Shown here piece by piece: positions 40,755 through 48,943 of a stretch of 49,257 nucleotides of DNA (position 1 is its first letter; the number at the start of each line of letters is the position of its first letter). The position numbers and the translations under genes were made by a program. The stretch comes from JBCDGZ01 sp038750655 (lineage in GTDB: Bacteria > Bacteroidota > Bacteroidia > Chitinophagales > Saprospiraceae): the NCBI GenBank assembly GCA_038750655.1, contig JBCDGZ010000046.1, forward strand, positions 1-49,257, written 5' to 3'. Below the pieces are notes generated by a model. That model had not been told where the DNA came from and made no database searches. It saw only the letters and a program-made list of their open reading frames with translations.

Positions 40755-41833
40755 AAAGTTTTTTCAAAAATTTCCTACTGCTAACACTCCCCTCCATCCT
40801 AGTTCTCTTCCTCCTACTAGAGTGCTTGGTTTTTCGATTCCTTCTCCCCGCCAACCAAATCCCTCAGCTTACGATGGACAAGACCTATTTGGTCAAACGT
40901 TTTGATCCGGCAGGACCCCGCAGCGGCTATTTTTCGACAGGCAAGTGGGCCAACCCAAATGCCTATTGGCAACTTAATAATCAGGGTTGGATGAGCCATA
41001 TTGACTATCAACGCGATAAGCAGCAGCGGCGCATTGCTGTCATTGGTGACTCTTTCGTTATGCCGGCTGCAGTGGCCACGACAGCAGGCTTCGCTCAACA
41101 ATTACACGAGCTGATGAAGGATAGTGTAGAGGTCTACAGTTTTGGTGTCGGTTCTACGCCACTATCAAATTACCTGCAGATGGCTCGGCTAGTTACAGAC
41201 CGATACGATCCGGATATATTGGTGGTCAATGTCGTGTACAATGATTTTATGAATAGCCTTGCGGTGAAGGCCAAGGATAGATTCTGGCGCTATGCGCTAG
41301 CTCCCGATTCGACAGTGCAATTGGTCAAGCCGGTCTATACGGCCAAAGGACGCTATAGTTTACTGCAAAGGAGCGCAGTCTTCCGCTACCTGTACTACAA
41401 TTTGGGATTGGTTAATTTTTCAGCCCAAAAAAAGCAGAACAAAAATCAGTACGAAGAGAATATAGACAAGAAGAAATCTGCTGCCTTCAAAGAAGAAATT
41501 CGACTCGTCACCTTTCATATTTTGCAGGAATTTCGTCGCTTATTCCCCAATAAACGACTCCTCTTCACCATGGACGCTCCTCGCGAGATGATTTACAAAA
41601 ATACGCTGCATAAAAGTAAGGTCAGCTGGTTGAATGCTCTGATGGCAGAAGCCTGCGCAGCCCAGCACATTGAATTTATTGACCTTACCCCCTATTTTGT
41701 AGCTGATTATCAGCAACACCAAAAACGATTTGAATTTACAGGCGACCGCCACTGGAACGCTTATGCACATCGGCTGGTGGCGTCTATTATTCTTCAACAA
41801 CTACAATCTCCTCCCCTACTGAACCATGAGTAA
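40751..41833 (+). CDS. Membrane-anchored SGNH protein, pair copy 2
   Basis: 360 residues from a TTG start that overlaps the previous stop (TTGA); the membrane helix begins within a few residues, so the start is well placed. Motifs parallel copy 1: 'RRIAVIGDSFVMP', 'VVNVVYNDFMNS' and 'TGDRHWNAYAHRLVAS'. Shared segments such as 'GKWA', 'NNQGWMSHI'/'NDQGWISEI' and 'LLFTMDAPREMIYKNTL'/'LLFLMDAPRKHIYTNTL' show a tandem duplication. The two may act on different positions, or one may transfer and the other remove acyl groups. Confidence 0.8.
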   Translation: MKSFFKNFLLLTLPSILVLFLLLECLVFRFLLPANQIPQLTMDKTYLVKRFDPAGPRSGYFSTGKWANPNAYWQLNNQGWMSHIDYQRDKQQRRIAVIGDSFVMPAAVATTAGFAQQLHELMKDSVEVYSFGVGSTPLSNYLQMARLVTDRYDPDILVVNVVYNDFMNSLAVKAKDRFWRYALAPDSTVQLVKPVYTAKGRYSLLQRSAVFRYLYYNLGLVNFSAQKKQNKNQYEENIDKKKSAAFKEEIRLVTFHILQEFRRLFPNKRLLFTMDAPREMIYKNTLHKSKVSWLNALMAEACAAQHIEFIDLTPYFVADYQQHQKRFEFTGDRHWNAYAHRLVASIILQQLQSPPLLNHE

Positions 41834-42581
41834 GTCTCCCACTAAAGGCATTATTTATATTACTGCTGGTGCCAGCTTCACTCGCCTGGCCCTAGCTTCT
41901 GCAGAATCGGCGAAGCAGCACTCGCCCAATATCCGCGTTCATCTTTTCAGCGATCAGCCGGATGTGCAAAGCCCCTGGATAGATGGCCTTAGCCTAATCG
42001 AAAACCCACATGTCCGCTCTAAAGTAGACTATATCCACCAAACGCCTTTCGACTATACCCTCTTCCTTGATGCTGATACACGCATCATTAGCGATATTCA
42101 TTCGCTTTTCGACGTACTAAAACGCTTCGACCTGGCCATCGCTCACGCCCAGAAGCGCAACCACTTTCCTACCCAGCAAAAATGGACTGAAGATATTCCT
42201 TATGCTTTTCCTCAGATGAACAGTGGAGTCCTCTTATTTCGAAAGAATGAAAAAAGTATTCAGTTGCTCAAAGATTGGCAGCAAGCCTATCACAATAACG
42301 GCTTTTGGAAGGATCAGGTGACCCTGCGGGAATTGATTTGGAAAAGTGATCTGAGAATAAGCATTCTCCCTCCGGAGTTCAATATCCGCTTTGCCAAATA
42401 CCTTGATGTATGGACGGAAAAAGAGGCCGCACCACAGATTTTACACTACGCCAAGTTTAAAGAGGATTTCAATGCCAGCTATCAGGAAGCCAAGGGGAAA
42501 ATACAAACCCGCCGTCAGCATTGGCAAGCGAAATGGATCAAATTGAAATGGATATGGCAAGAGCTAAAGTCTTTGGTATAG
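41826..42581 (+). CDS. GT-A nucleotide-diphospho-sugar transferase (GT8/GT77-like)
   Basis: 251 residues. The N-terminal 'IIYITAGASFTRLALASAESAKQ' and the metal motif 'YTLFLDADTRII' (D-A-D), followed by 'QMNSGVLLFRKNE' and 'KDQVTLRELIW', fit the small GT8/GT77-like transferases that retain anomeric configuration. Its C-terminus is strongly basic and Trp-rich (HWQAKWIKLKWIWQEL), possibly binding the inner membrane. It overlaps the upstream stop by 8 bases and the following sulfotransferase by 28. Confidence 0.75.
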   Translation: MSKSPTKGIIYITAGASFTRLALASAESAKQHSPNIRVHLFSDQPDVQSPWIDGLSLIENPHVRSKVDYIHQTPFDYTLFLDADTRIISDIHSLFDVLKRFDLAIAHAQKRNHFPTQQKWTEDIPYAFPQMNSGVLLFRKNEKSIQLLKDWQQAYHNNGFWKDQVTLRELIWKSDLRISILPPEFNIRFAKYLDVWTEKEAAPQILHYAKFKEDFNASYQEAKGKIQTRRQHWQAKWIKLKWIWQELKSLV

Positions 42582-43198
42582 GCTTCCACAAAACGGGAAC
42601 GACCAGTCTGGCAGCGGCATTGCGTATTTTGGGCTACGACACTATCCACGGTGATCCGATTAATGAACCTCCTTATGGGGATGAGGGGCGCAGCCTGATC
42701 GCAAGGATTGATAAGGGTAACTTTCGGCTACCAACCATTGAGCACTACGATGCCTTCACGGATAATCCCTATTTCTCGATCTGGAAAGAGTTAGACAAAG
42801 CATATCCGGGCAGCCAGTTTATCCTGACGATCCGGGAAGAAGAGCAGTGGATCAATAGTTGTGTGAAATATTACAAGGGACGCCGCCGTAGGCCGATGCG
42901 GATTTGGATGTTTGGAGGGCATGCCGATCCTTCCGTTAGTGAGGCCGCACAGCAGCATTGGCGAAGTACCTATCGTCAGCACAACCACAGTATTCTCGAG
43001 TACTTCAAAGATCGACCGCAAGACTTGCTAGTACTAGACATTACCAAAGGGGAGGGATGGTCGAAGTTGTGTCCTTTTTTGGGGCAAACGATTCCAGAAG
43101 TCGCCTTTCCCAGAGAAAATGTTTTTGCTTCTTATAGCACAAGGGAACGCTTGATTCGGAAGCTACGGCACTGGAAAGTAAGGTTCCGCAAATGGTAG
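42554..43198 (+). CDS. Sulfotransferase 4 (Sulfotransfer_4-like)
   Basis: 214 residues from the ATG at 42554 (MARAKVFGIGFHKTGTTS); the frame opens earlier, but the PAPS loop should lie near the N-terminus. 'GFHKTGTTSLAAALRILGY' is the 5'-phosphosulfate site and 'FILTIREEEQWINSCVKYY' the 3'-phosphate strand. It resembles the family of small sulfotransferases with 'KTGTTS'. It is the last plus-strand gene of the run and ends 5 bases before the stop of the convergent GT2 gene. Confidence 0.83.
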   Translation: MARAKVFGIGFHKTGTTSLAAALRILGYDTIHGDPINEPPYGDEGRSLIARIDKGNFRLPTIEHYDAFTDNPYFSIWKELDKAYPGSQFILTIREEEQWINSCVKYYKGRRRRPMRIWMFGGHADPSVSEAAQQHWRSTYRQHNHSILEYFKDRPQDLLVLDITKGEGWSKLCPFLGQTIPEVAFPRENVFASYSTRERLIRKLRHWKVRFRKW

Positions 43199-43203
43199 AT
43201 GAG

Positions 43204-44217
43204 CTATTGATTTTTAAACGGCTTATTACGTTGTCGCAGTGGCCGCAACAGCGCATGCAGTCGGCTATGGGCAGGATGCAGCTGCCGGATCATATAGGCT
43301 TGCGCCCAATCTATGTAATATCGCCGCTGAACGGGTGATGCTAGAAAGGAGGATAAAATCAGCATATTTTTTTGCCAACGCTTCCCCGCAGCTCCCTTCC
43401 GACGAGCTTTAATCAATAGTGCTTGTGATCGTCTTTGTTTTTCTCCATACCTACGCTGCGCCCGCTCTACCCGGCGCATAAGTGCTTCCTTATCCAATCG
43501 ATCCTTCCCAGTCTGTAGGCGTTCCTTATACAACTCCTGCGTATATTTAAACCCAATTTTTTGTTCTAGCGAGAGGACCTGCGTATAGCTATCTGTCCTT
43601 ACTCGATAGTACAACAAGGGCTTGTCGATATTGGTGATCTTTAATCCGGCGGCCACCATACGAAGCACAAAATCGTAGTCTTCGCCCGGCATGTCGCGGT
43701 AATCGCCAATGGTTTGAAAGACCTCTCGGCGGAGCAGCCAGGTAGGATGGGTGACAATATTGATATGGGGGACTACCTTTTTCAATAAAGTAAAATCTGT
43801 CTCATTGTGAGAACGGCCAATTTTTCGCCCTCGCTCGTCGATCTTAATCACCTGCGTACCACACAGGCTGACCTCCTGATTGGCCTCCATAAAATCAAAC
43901 TGCCGCCGCAGGCGCTCCGGAAAGGCGATGTCATCCGCATCCATACGAGCGATGTATTTCCCCTTCGCCAGGCTAAGCCCCCGATTCAGCGTACGGGGTA
44001 AGCCCATATTTTTTTCGTTAGTAAATAGCTGAAGGCGCTCATCTTGCTCCACATACTGCTGTAACATCGCCTCCAAGGCGAACCGCCCTGGCTGATCAAT
44101 AATCAAGATCAACTCAAAGTCGCTAAAGGTCTGCGCCAAAATACTTTCGACAGCAGCCCTCACCCAATCCTCTGTCTCTTTGTAGACAGGCATGATCACC
44201 GAAATAGCGTAGGCCAT
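43204..44217 (-). CDS. Glycosyltransferase family 2 (convergent)
   Basis: 337 residues. 'ISVIMPVYKETEDWVRAAVESIL', 'FELILIIDQP' and 'YIARMDADDIAFPERL' (D-A-D-D) give the GT-A core; 'GEDYDFVLRMVAAG' is the ED catalytic-base region. The C-terminal ~100 residues are highly basic (RRYGEKQRRSQALLIKARRKG), probably for membrane contact. It forms an operon with the upstream GT4, 2 bases apart, and converges on sulfotransferase 4 with 5 bases between stops, so it belongs to the same glycan locus but is separately transcribed. Confidence 0.88.
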   Translation of the reverse strand: MAYAISVIMPVYKETEDWVRAAVESILAQTFSDFELILIIDQPGRFALEAMLQQYVEQDERLQLFTNEKNMGLPRTLNRGLSLAKGKYIARMDADDIAFPERLRRQFDFMEANQEVSLCGTQVIKIDERGRKIGRSHNETDFTLLKKVVPHINIVTHPTWLLRREVFQTIGDYRDMPGEDYDFVLRMVAAGLKITNIDKPLLYYRVRTDSYTQVLSLEQKIGFKYTQELYKERLQTGKDRLDKEALMRRVERAQRRYGEKQRRSQALLIKARRKGAAGKRWQKNMLILSSFLASPVQRRYYIDWAQAYMIRQLHPAHSRLHALLRPLRQRNKPFKNQ

Positions 44218-44219
44218 AT

Positions 44220-45377
44220 TTATTCTTCTAACTCCAATTGGCTGATAAAGTTACTGATAATTCGTTGAACCTGAAATTCAGCGATTCGATCAGAGGCTCG
44301 GGCCCGCAGCTCCTGTCGCCAATGGGTTGATTTCAGCATTTTTTGCATAGCCTTGGCCAGCTGATTGGCGTCGCCAACGGGTACTAGTAAACCGTGTCTT
44401 GCCTTTTCAATTCCTGTCTCCAATTGCTTATGATAATCTGTTGCTGGCGCTAAAACTTCCCGAGGCCCCGAAGGGCAATCGGTCGCAATAAGCGGTAACC
44501 CGCAGGCCAGCCCTTCTAGCAACACATTCGGTAGGCCCTCAAAATTGGAGGATAAGACCATACAATCTGCCGCCGCCATCAACCGAAAAGGGTTGCTCTG
44601 AAAGCCCCAGAAGCGCACCCTCTCCTCTATCCCATATTGCTTAGCCAGCATCTTCGCCGCCGCTTCCAGCGGCCCCTTCCCGACCAGCCAAAGCTCTACG
44701 CCTTCTCCCTCTACCTGTGCAAAAGCTTCCAGTAGTAAGCGATGGTTTTTCTGCGGTCGGAAGGCCCCGACGTGTATAAATACAAAAGCAGCGCGATGCT
44801 CAAGGGGCACGGCGCTGCTCTGGGCAATCAATTCCATATCTAAGGGGTTGGTCATTAGTTGTACGGCGGAGAGGGAGATACCGTAGTGTTGGACCAGATC
44901 ACTGCCGATGCGGCGAGCGTTAACAAATAGGCGATGGGCGTAGGGATAAAAACGGCGGAGCAGATAGCGATGGAGGCGGTGGCTCCAATGGCTGCCTGCA
45001 AAGCGTCGGGAGACATAATTGACTTCGCGGAGCCAGATGCGGCCAGCCCAGCCTCCCCAGCCCAGACAGCAATTGATGATGTTAGGGAGGGTATCGAAGG
45101 AAAGACTGATGTCGATGTGTTCTTGCTGACAGAAGCGGTAATAGCGATAAGCGAGTAGGGGGAGGCTGAGTAGGCGGAAAGCGCGGAAGGTGGAGCCTCG
45201 GCGGAGAAGCGTCAGGGCCTGCCCTTCGGGTAAAGGATAGTCAATGGGGCCATTGAAGAGAACCAACTCAACAGCATAATGGGCAGGAAGATGTTGTAGG
45301 AGTAAGGAGGCAATCCGCTCTTCACCTGCACCAGTCATAGAATAAAGAAGGAAGGCTATTTTCTTACGGGGCTTCAC
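44220..45377 (-). CDS. Glycosyltransferase family 4
   Basis: 385 residues, GT-B fold. The N-terminal 'KIAFLLYSMTGAGEERIASLLL' with 'SFDTLPNIINCC', then 'FIHVGAFRPQKNHRLLLEAF', 'VRFWGFQSNPFRLMAAADCMV' and the E-x7-E stretch 'SNFEGLPNVLLEGLACGLPLIAT', are standard GT4 elements. Starts the minus-strand pair. The 485-base gene-free stretch upstream should contain its promoter. Confidence 0.89.
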   Translation of the reverse strand: MKPRKKIAFLLYSMTGAGEERIASLLLQHLPAHYAVELVLFNGPIDYPLPEGQALTLLRRGSTFRAFRLLSLPLLAYRYYRFCQQEHIDISLSFDTLPNIINCCLGWGGWAGRIWLREVNYVSRRFAGSHWSHRLHRYLLRRFYPYAHRLFVNARRIGSDLVQHYGISLSAVQLMTNPLDMELIAQSSAVPLEHRAAFVFIHVGAFRPQKNHRLLLEAFAQVEGEGVELWLVGKGPLEAAAKMLAKQYGIEERVRFWGFQSNPFRLMAAADCMVLSSNFEGLPNVLLEGLACGLPLIATDCPSGPREVLAPATDYHKQLETGIEKARHGLLVPVGDANQLAKAMQKMLKSTHWRQELRARASDRIAEFQVQRIISNFISQLELEE

Positions 45378-45862
45378 CCCCTAAAGGTAGGAATCTCACT
45401 GGGATTGATAATTGGAAAAAGGGTCTGGCTACTTATAAAAGTGAAGAAAACCAACGCTGTTCCAGAATAGCTCCACCAAGACTTGCAAGTCAAAACATTT
45501 TGTAGTATATTTAAATTCATTTCGACGACGGCTAGCGTCCACCATACAGGAAATCATATCGCCCCGATGACCCTAGCCATTTCACCAGTTTTGATTGAGC
45601 GGGAAGTGCTCCCGTTCTGATATATTGCTTTTTTCTTCCGAAGGCCAAGAAAGGAAAAAGATGCCTCACAAAGGGAAATCTTGCGATCCGCACTGCAAGG
45701 CCTGCCACTTAGTGCTAGGACTTCATATCAAGCGGTACGGATCGGCGGTGGTGGCGATATGGGCGGGACCCTCCCACAGTGCGCAAGCCCTACCCTGTCA
45801 GTTTTTTGCCTCCTTACGTCTCCAAGTAATGACGCCTACAGTAAAGTACTTCCCCACAAGCC
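45378..45862. other. Gene-free stretch with inverted repeats
   Basis: About 485 bases with no credible gene. Short open frames here are low-complexity chance frames. It must contain the promoter of the minus-strand glycosyltransferases. The right half (45680-45787) holds nested inverted repeats. A smaller hairpin, CGGGA/TCCCG, lies near 45600-45615. Confidence 0.5.
45680..45787. repeat. Nested inverted repeats (possible structured RNA or palindromic element)
   Basis: CTTGCG + CACTG (45680-45695, split by 5 bases) pair with CAGTG + CGCAAG (45777-45787), enclosing ~80 bases that contain a second pair CGATCCG/CGGATCG (45684 and 45738), which competes with the outer stem. GC-rich and unlike the flanks. 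No known RNA family recognised. Confidence 0.35.
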
Positions 45863-48800
45863 TCAAGTCACCTCCACCGAATCATTCACAACCAAATGCT
45901 CCTGCTGCCCCTGATTGAGCTTCAGAATTTTGTCCGCCTCCGAAAAATAGTGATCATCATGGGTGATGGCAATGATGATTTTCCCTTTGCGCTTCATCTC
46001 CGGAATCAATTCTTTGTAGAAAAAACGACGATAGTCCGGGTCCTGATCGGCCGCCCATTCATCGAAGAGGTAGATGGGACGATCTTCGAGGTAGCATTGC
46101 AGTAGGGCCAGGCGTTTGCGTTGTCCCTGTGATAAATTCAGCGTGCTGTAAGCCCCCTCTTTAATTTCTACTTTATCCGATAGACCTAAGGTTTGCAACA
46201 ATGCTCCAGCTCGGTCCCCTCCCTCTTGCTCATCAATTTCGTACAACTTTCTAAACAGATGGGCAGGGTTAAAGGCTGCTGAGTAATATTCACCAACCTC
46301 TCCAGCCTTCAGCAGCTTACCGTCGACTCGAATCTCGCCGCCGTGGCTCTCGTAGAGGCCCGTCAGGATTTTACATAAGGTCGTTTTCCCACTACCATTT
46401 CCCCCTACAATAAAAAGCACCTCACCACTACGCAACTCAAAACTCACCGGTCCTAGGGCAAAAACCTCATCCTTGAAGTTAGCATCATACCGATAGTGCA
46501 GTCCTTTGACGCTCATTTGCTGCACTTGTACGCCTTTGAATAACGGCTCTTCGGGTAAGCTTTCGAGATCAATACTGCCTGGAATATCTTTGAGAAAACC
46601 CTGAATCCTGCGCCAGGAAACCCTCATTTGCATAACAGTCGGAATGGCGCTGAGGATGCCATTGATCGGTCCAATGAGGTAGAGCATGACGATAATGAAA
46701 CTGAGGATGGTATCGGATTCCATTCTAGGAAAAATCTGAGGGAATACAAAGGCGACTAGCCCAAGTATGGCCACCAGTAGAGATTCTCCTACCAAAAATG
46801 CATTGACAAAGCGTACTCTGGCTTCGATGAGTTTATGCCTAAAATCATCGATGATAAATTCTGCTTCCTTGCGATAGCCCAGCCGCTTAACTGCATGCAA
46901 GCTCAATTCCTTAAAGCCATCTACCAATCCATTCAAAAGGCCCAAATACCGACCCGCAATATCTCTGGCCTTCTCGAAAAGATGGTCCGTACTTTTGGTC
47001 ACGAAGTAATAAATCGTGGCGATGGCAACAATGGATAAGATGGTGACGATGGAAGCCTGTGGGGAAATAATGGTAAGGTAAATGAAGGCCGCAATCGTCA
47101 TAACTGTATTGGTAAGTAGGGAAACCACGACGTTGGCTGCATTACCAATGATACTCGTATCATCATTCAAAGTCGCGTACACCCGACCCCGATCTATTTT
47201 TTCAAACTCCTGATAAGTCGTCGAAAAAATCTTGCTGATCAATTGGTTGCGGATGTCATAAATCAAATCCAATGTCAGTTGAATCAAGCGAGTCTGTACG
47301 ACCTTTCGACCGATGATGTAAATGCTAAAGGCAATGATAAAATAGTAGAAGATATATCCCAGATCGCCGATATTGATCCCCACTGCCGAAGTCACTAGGA
47401 TAATGATAGCTGTGTTGGCTAAACCAGAAAGTAGGCTTAACACCAGCAAGGGTAGAGCCTCGCTCAGGTATCTATTTTCCCCCACCACCATTGCACTCAC
47501 CAGATAACCCATCAGACTGATGGCCATAGCAGCCAGGACAGCATAAATCATCGTCACAAAACTCATCGGGGCCCAGACCTTCGCTACATCCCAAGGGAAT
47601 CCCGCATAGGCCTCCGGCAGCAAGTATAAACCATACAAAAATAGGCCAATCGGCAGGATACCAACCACCCCCAGCCAGCTCAACTTGGGCTTAAAAGCCC
47701 GGAAGCGCGCTCGTCCCCGGAAAAGATTGTACAACCTCATCCCAATAAACGTCAGTACGCTAAAGATAAAAATTAGTAGGGCGATGGTCGTCAGCGAAAA
47801 TATATTATCGCGCTCTTGATCCGGTGGCGTACGGTAAACTTCTCGCTCTTGCAGGACGGCAATGATGTGCCGCTCTATGAAGGTCGTGTAATTAGAATTG
47901 GAATTGCCTAGAATCGCAACACCGAAGTCCATCTCTGGATAGGCCGCAACGAAAGCCGTATAATTGGGGTTCTGTCCCATGTGGTAAAGCTTACCATCAC
48001 CGCTCATCGACACATCCCAGCCTGCACTGTAGCTCGACATCGACTTGCTGCGCGGCGGTACAGAGGCATCGCGAGTATGCGAAGATAATCTCAGGCTATC
48101 CAGTAGGGTTCCAGTCTTAAAATAGCCCAGCTGAAAGCGCAACCATTGGGCCATATCTTCTGCGTTAGAGATCAAATAGCCAGCGGGATTATTTCCACCG
48201 TATACCGGTGCATCATAAGGTCGGGCATCAAAAAAGCTGATTTTATGGCCCTGTGCCATACCGGGATGCTCAGGGCGCTGCCCTACCCAGCTGTTGTTCA
48301 TTTGTAAGGGCAACAGAATTTTTTCGCGAATATAATCTTCAAACAACTGCCCCGATTGTTGCTGAATAATCAAGCCGAGAATATCGTAGTTGATGGTCGC
48401 ATACTCGAATGTCGTACCGGGGAAATGCACTAGCTCCGAGCCTTCGATGCTTCTCACGGTGGTTTCTAAAGCCTCTGGGCCTAACGGCTGCGGCATGATC
48501 CGCCCTAGTGTTTCGTCGGGAATGCCACTGGTATGGTAGAGCAGATGACGGAGCCTGACGACAGCGGCTTCGCCGGCATACTCTAGCGTCAGCCAGGGCA
48601 GATAATCCGTTAGCGGGCGATCCAGATCGAGTTTGCCCTCCTTTTGCAGGCGTAGGACAGCCAGCCCCGTAAAAGCCTTGGTGCAGGAGGCCAGCTCGAA
48701 GTAGGTTTGTGGCTCCACCAGAATTTGCTGCTCGACGTCGGCCCATCCGAAGGTTTTGATATAGGTACTATCCTTTTGGACAATAACTAGACTCAGGCCA

Positions 48801-48943
48801 GGAATATCGCCCTCCTCCATCAGGCCTTCCATGCGCCCGTAGATTTCTGCTTTCAGCGCCTCGTCGATGTCCACCACTTGCGCCTTTAGGCCGAACGAAG
48901 CGGCCAGGCAAAAAAGAAAAGTAAAAATAAATCTGATGCTCAT
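45863..48943 (-). CDS. Serine hydrolase fused to a cyclic-peptide-exporter-type ABC transporter
   Basis: 1026 residues from the ATG at 48943, which gives a clear signal peptide (IRFIFTFLFCLAASFGLKAQ); a longer frame upstream does not. Residues ~25-370 form a beta-lactamase/class C-like serine hydrolase facing the periplasm: S86-C-T-K89 (SxxK), Y181-A-T where YxN is usual, and H321-M-G (KTG-like box). Then come membrane helices (~380-480), an ABC exporter membrane domain (~480-780) and a nucleotide-binding domain: Walker A from residue 847 (GGNGSGKTT), signature LSQGQ at 937, and 'LFDEWAADQDP', the hallmark of the PvdE/SyrD/YojI cyclic-peptide exporter family. Likely exports and processes a peptide-like product. 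Neighbouring genes do not reveal the cargo. Confidence 0.87.
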   Translation of the reverse strand: MSIRFIFTFLFCLAASFGLKAQVVDIDEALKAEIYGRMEGLMEEGDIPGLSLVIVQKDSTYIKTFGWADVEQQILVEPQTYFELASCTKAFTGLAVLRLQKEGKLDLDRPLTDYLPWLTLEYAGEAAVVRLRHLLYHTSGIPDETLGRIMPQPLGPEALETTVRSIEGSELVHFPGTTFEYATINYDILGLIIQQQSGQLFEDYIREKILLPLQMNNSWVGQRPEHPGMAQGHKISFFDARPYDAPVYGGNNPAGYLISNAEDMAQWLRFQLGYFKTGTLLDSLRLSSHTRDASVPPRSKSMSSYSAGWDVSMSGDGKLYHMGQNPNYTAFVAAYPEMDFGVAILGNSNSNYTTFIERHIIAVLQEREVYRTPPDQERDNIFSLTTIALLIFIFSVLTFIGMRLYNLFRGRARFRAFKPKLSWLGVVGILPIGLFLYGLYLLPEAYAGFPWDVAKVWAPMSFVTMIYAVLAAMAISLMGYLVSAMVVGENRYLSEALPLLVLSLLSGLANTAIIILVTSAVGINIGDLGYIFYYFIIAFSIYIIGRKVVQTRLIQLTLDLIYDIRNQLISKIFSTTYQEFEKIDRGRVYATLNDDTSIIGNAANVVVSLLTNTVMTIAAFIYLTIISPQASIVTILSIVAIATIYYFVTKSTDHLFEKARDIAGRYLGLLNGLVDGFKELSLHAVKRLGYRKEAEFIIDDFRHKLIEARVRFVNAFLVGESLLVAILGLVAFVFPQIFPRMESDTILSFIIVMLYLIGPINGILSAIPTVMQMRVSWRRIQGFLKDIPGSIDLESLPEEPLFKGVQVQQMSVKGLHYRYDANFKDEVFALGPVSFELRSGEVLFIVGGNGSGKTTLCKILTGLYESHGGEIRVDGKLLKAGEVGEYYSAAFNPAHLFRKLYEIDEQEGGDRAGALLQTLGLSDKVEIKEGAYSTLNLSQGQRKRLALLQCYLEDRPIYLFDEWAADQDPDYRRFFYKELIPEMKRKGKIIIAITHDDHYFSEADKILKLNQGQQEHLVVNDSVEVT

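Noticed and set aside
45595..45918. 107-codon plus-strand frame before the ABC fusion gene
   Set aside because: It runs into the end of the convergent gene, has no family-like pattern and overlaps the inverted-repeat region.
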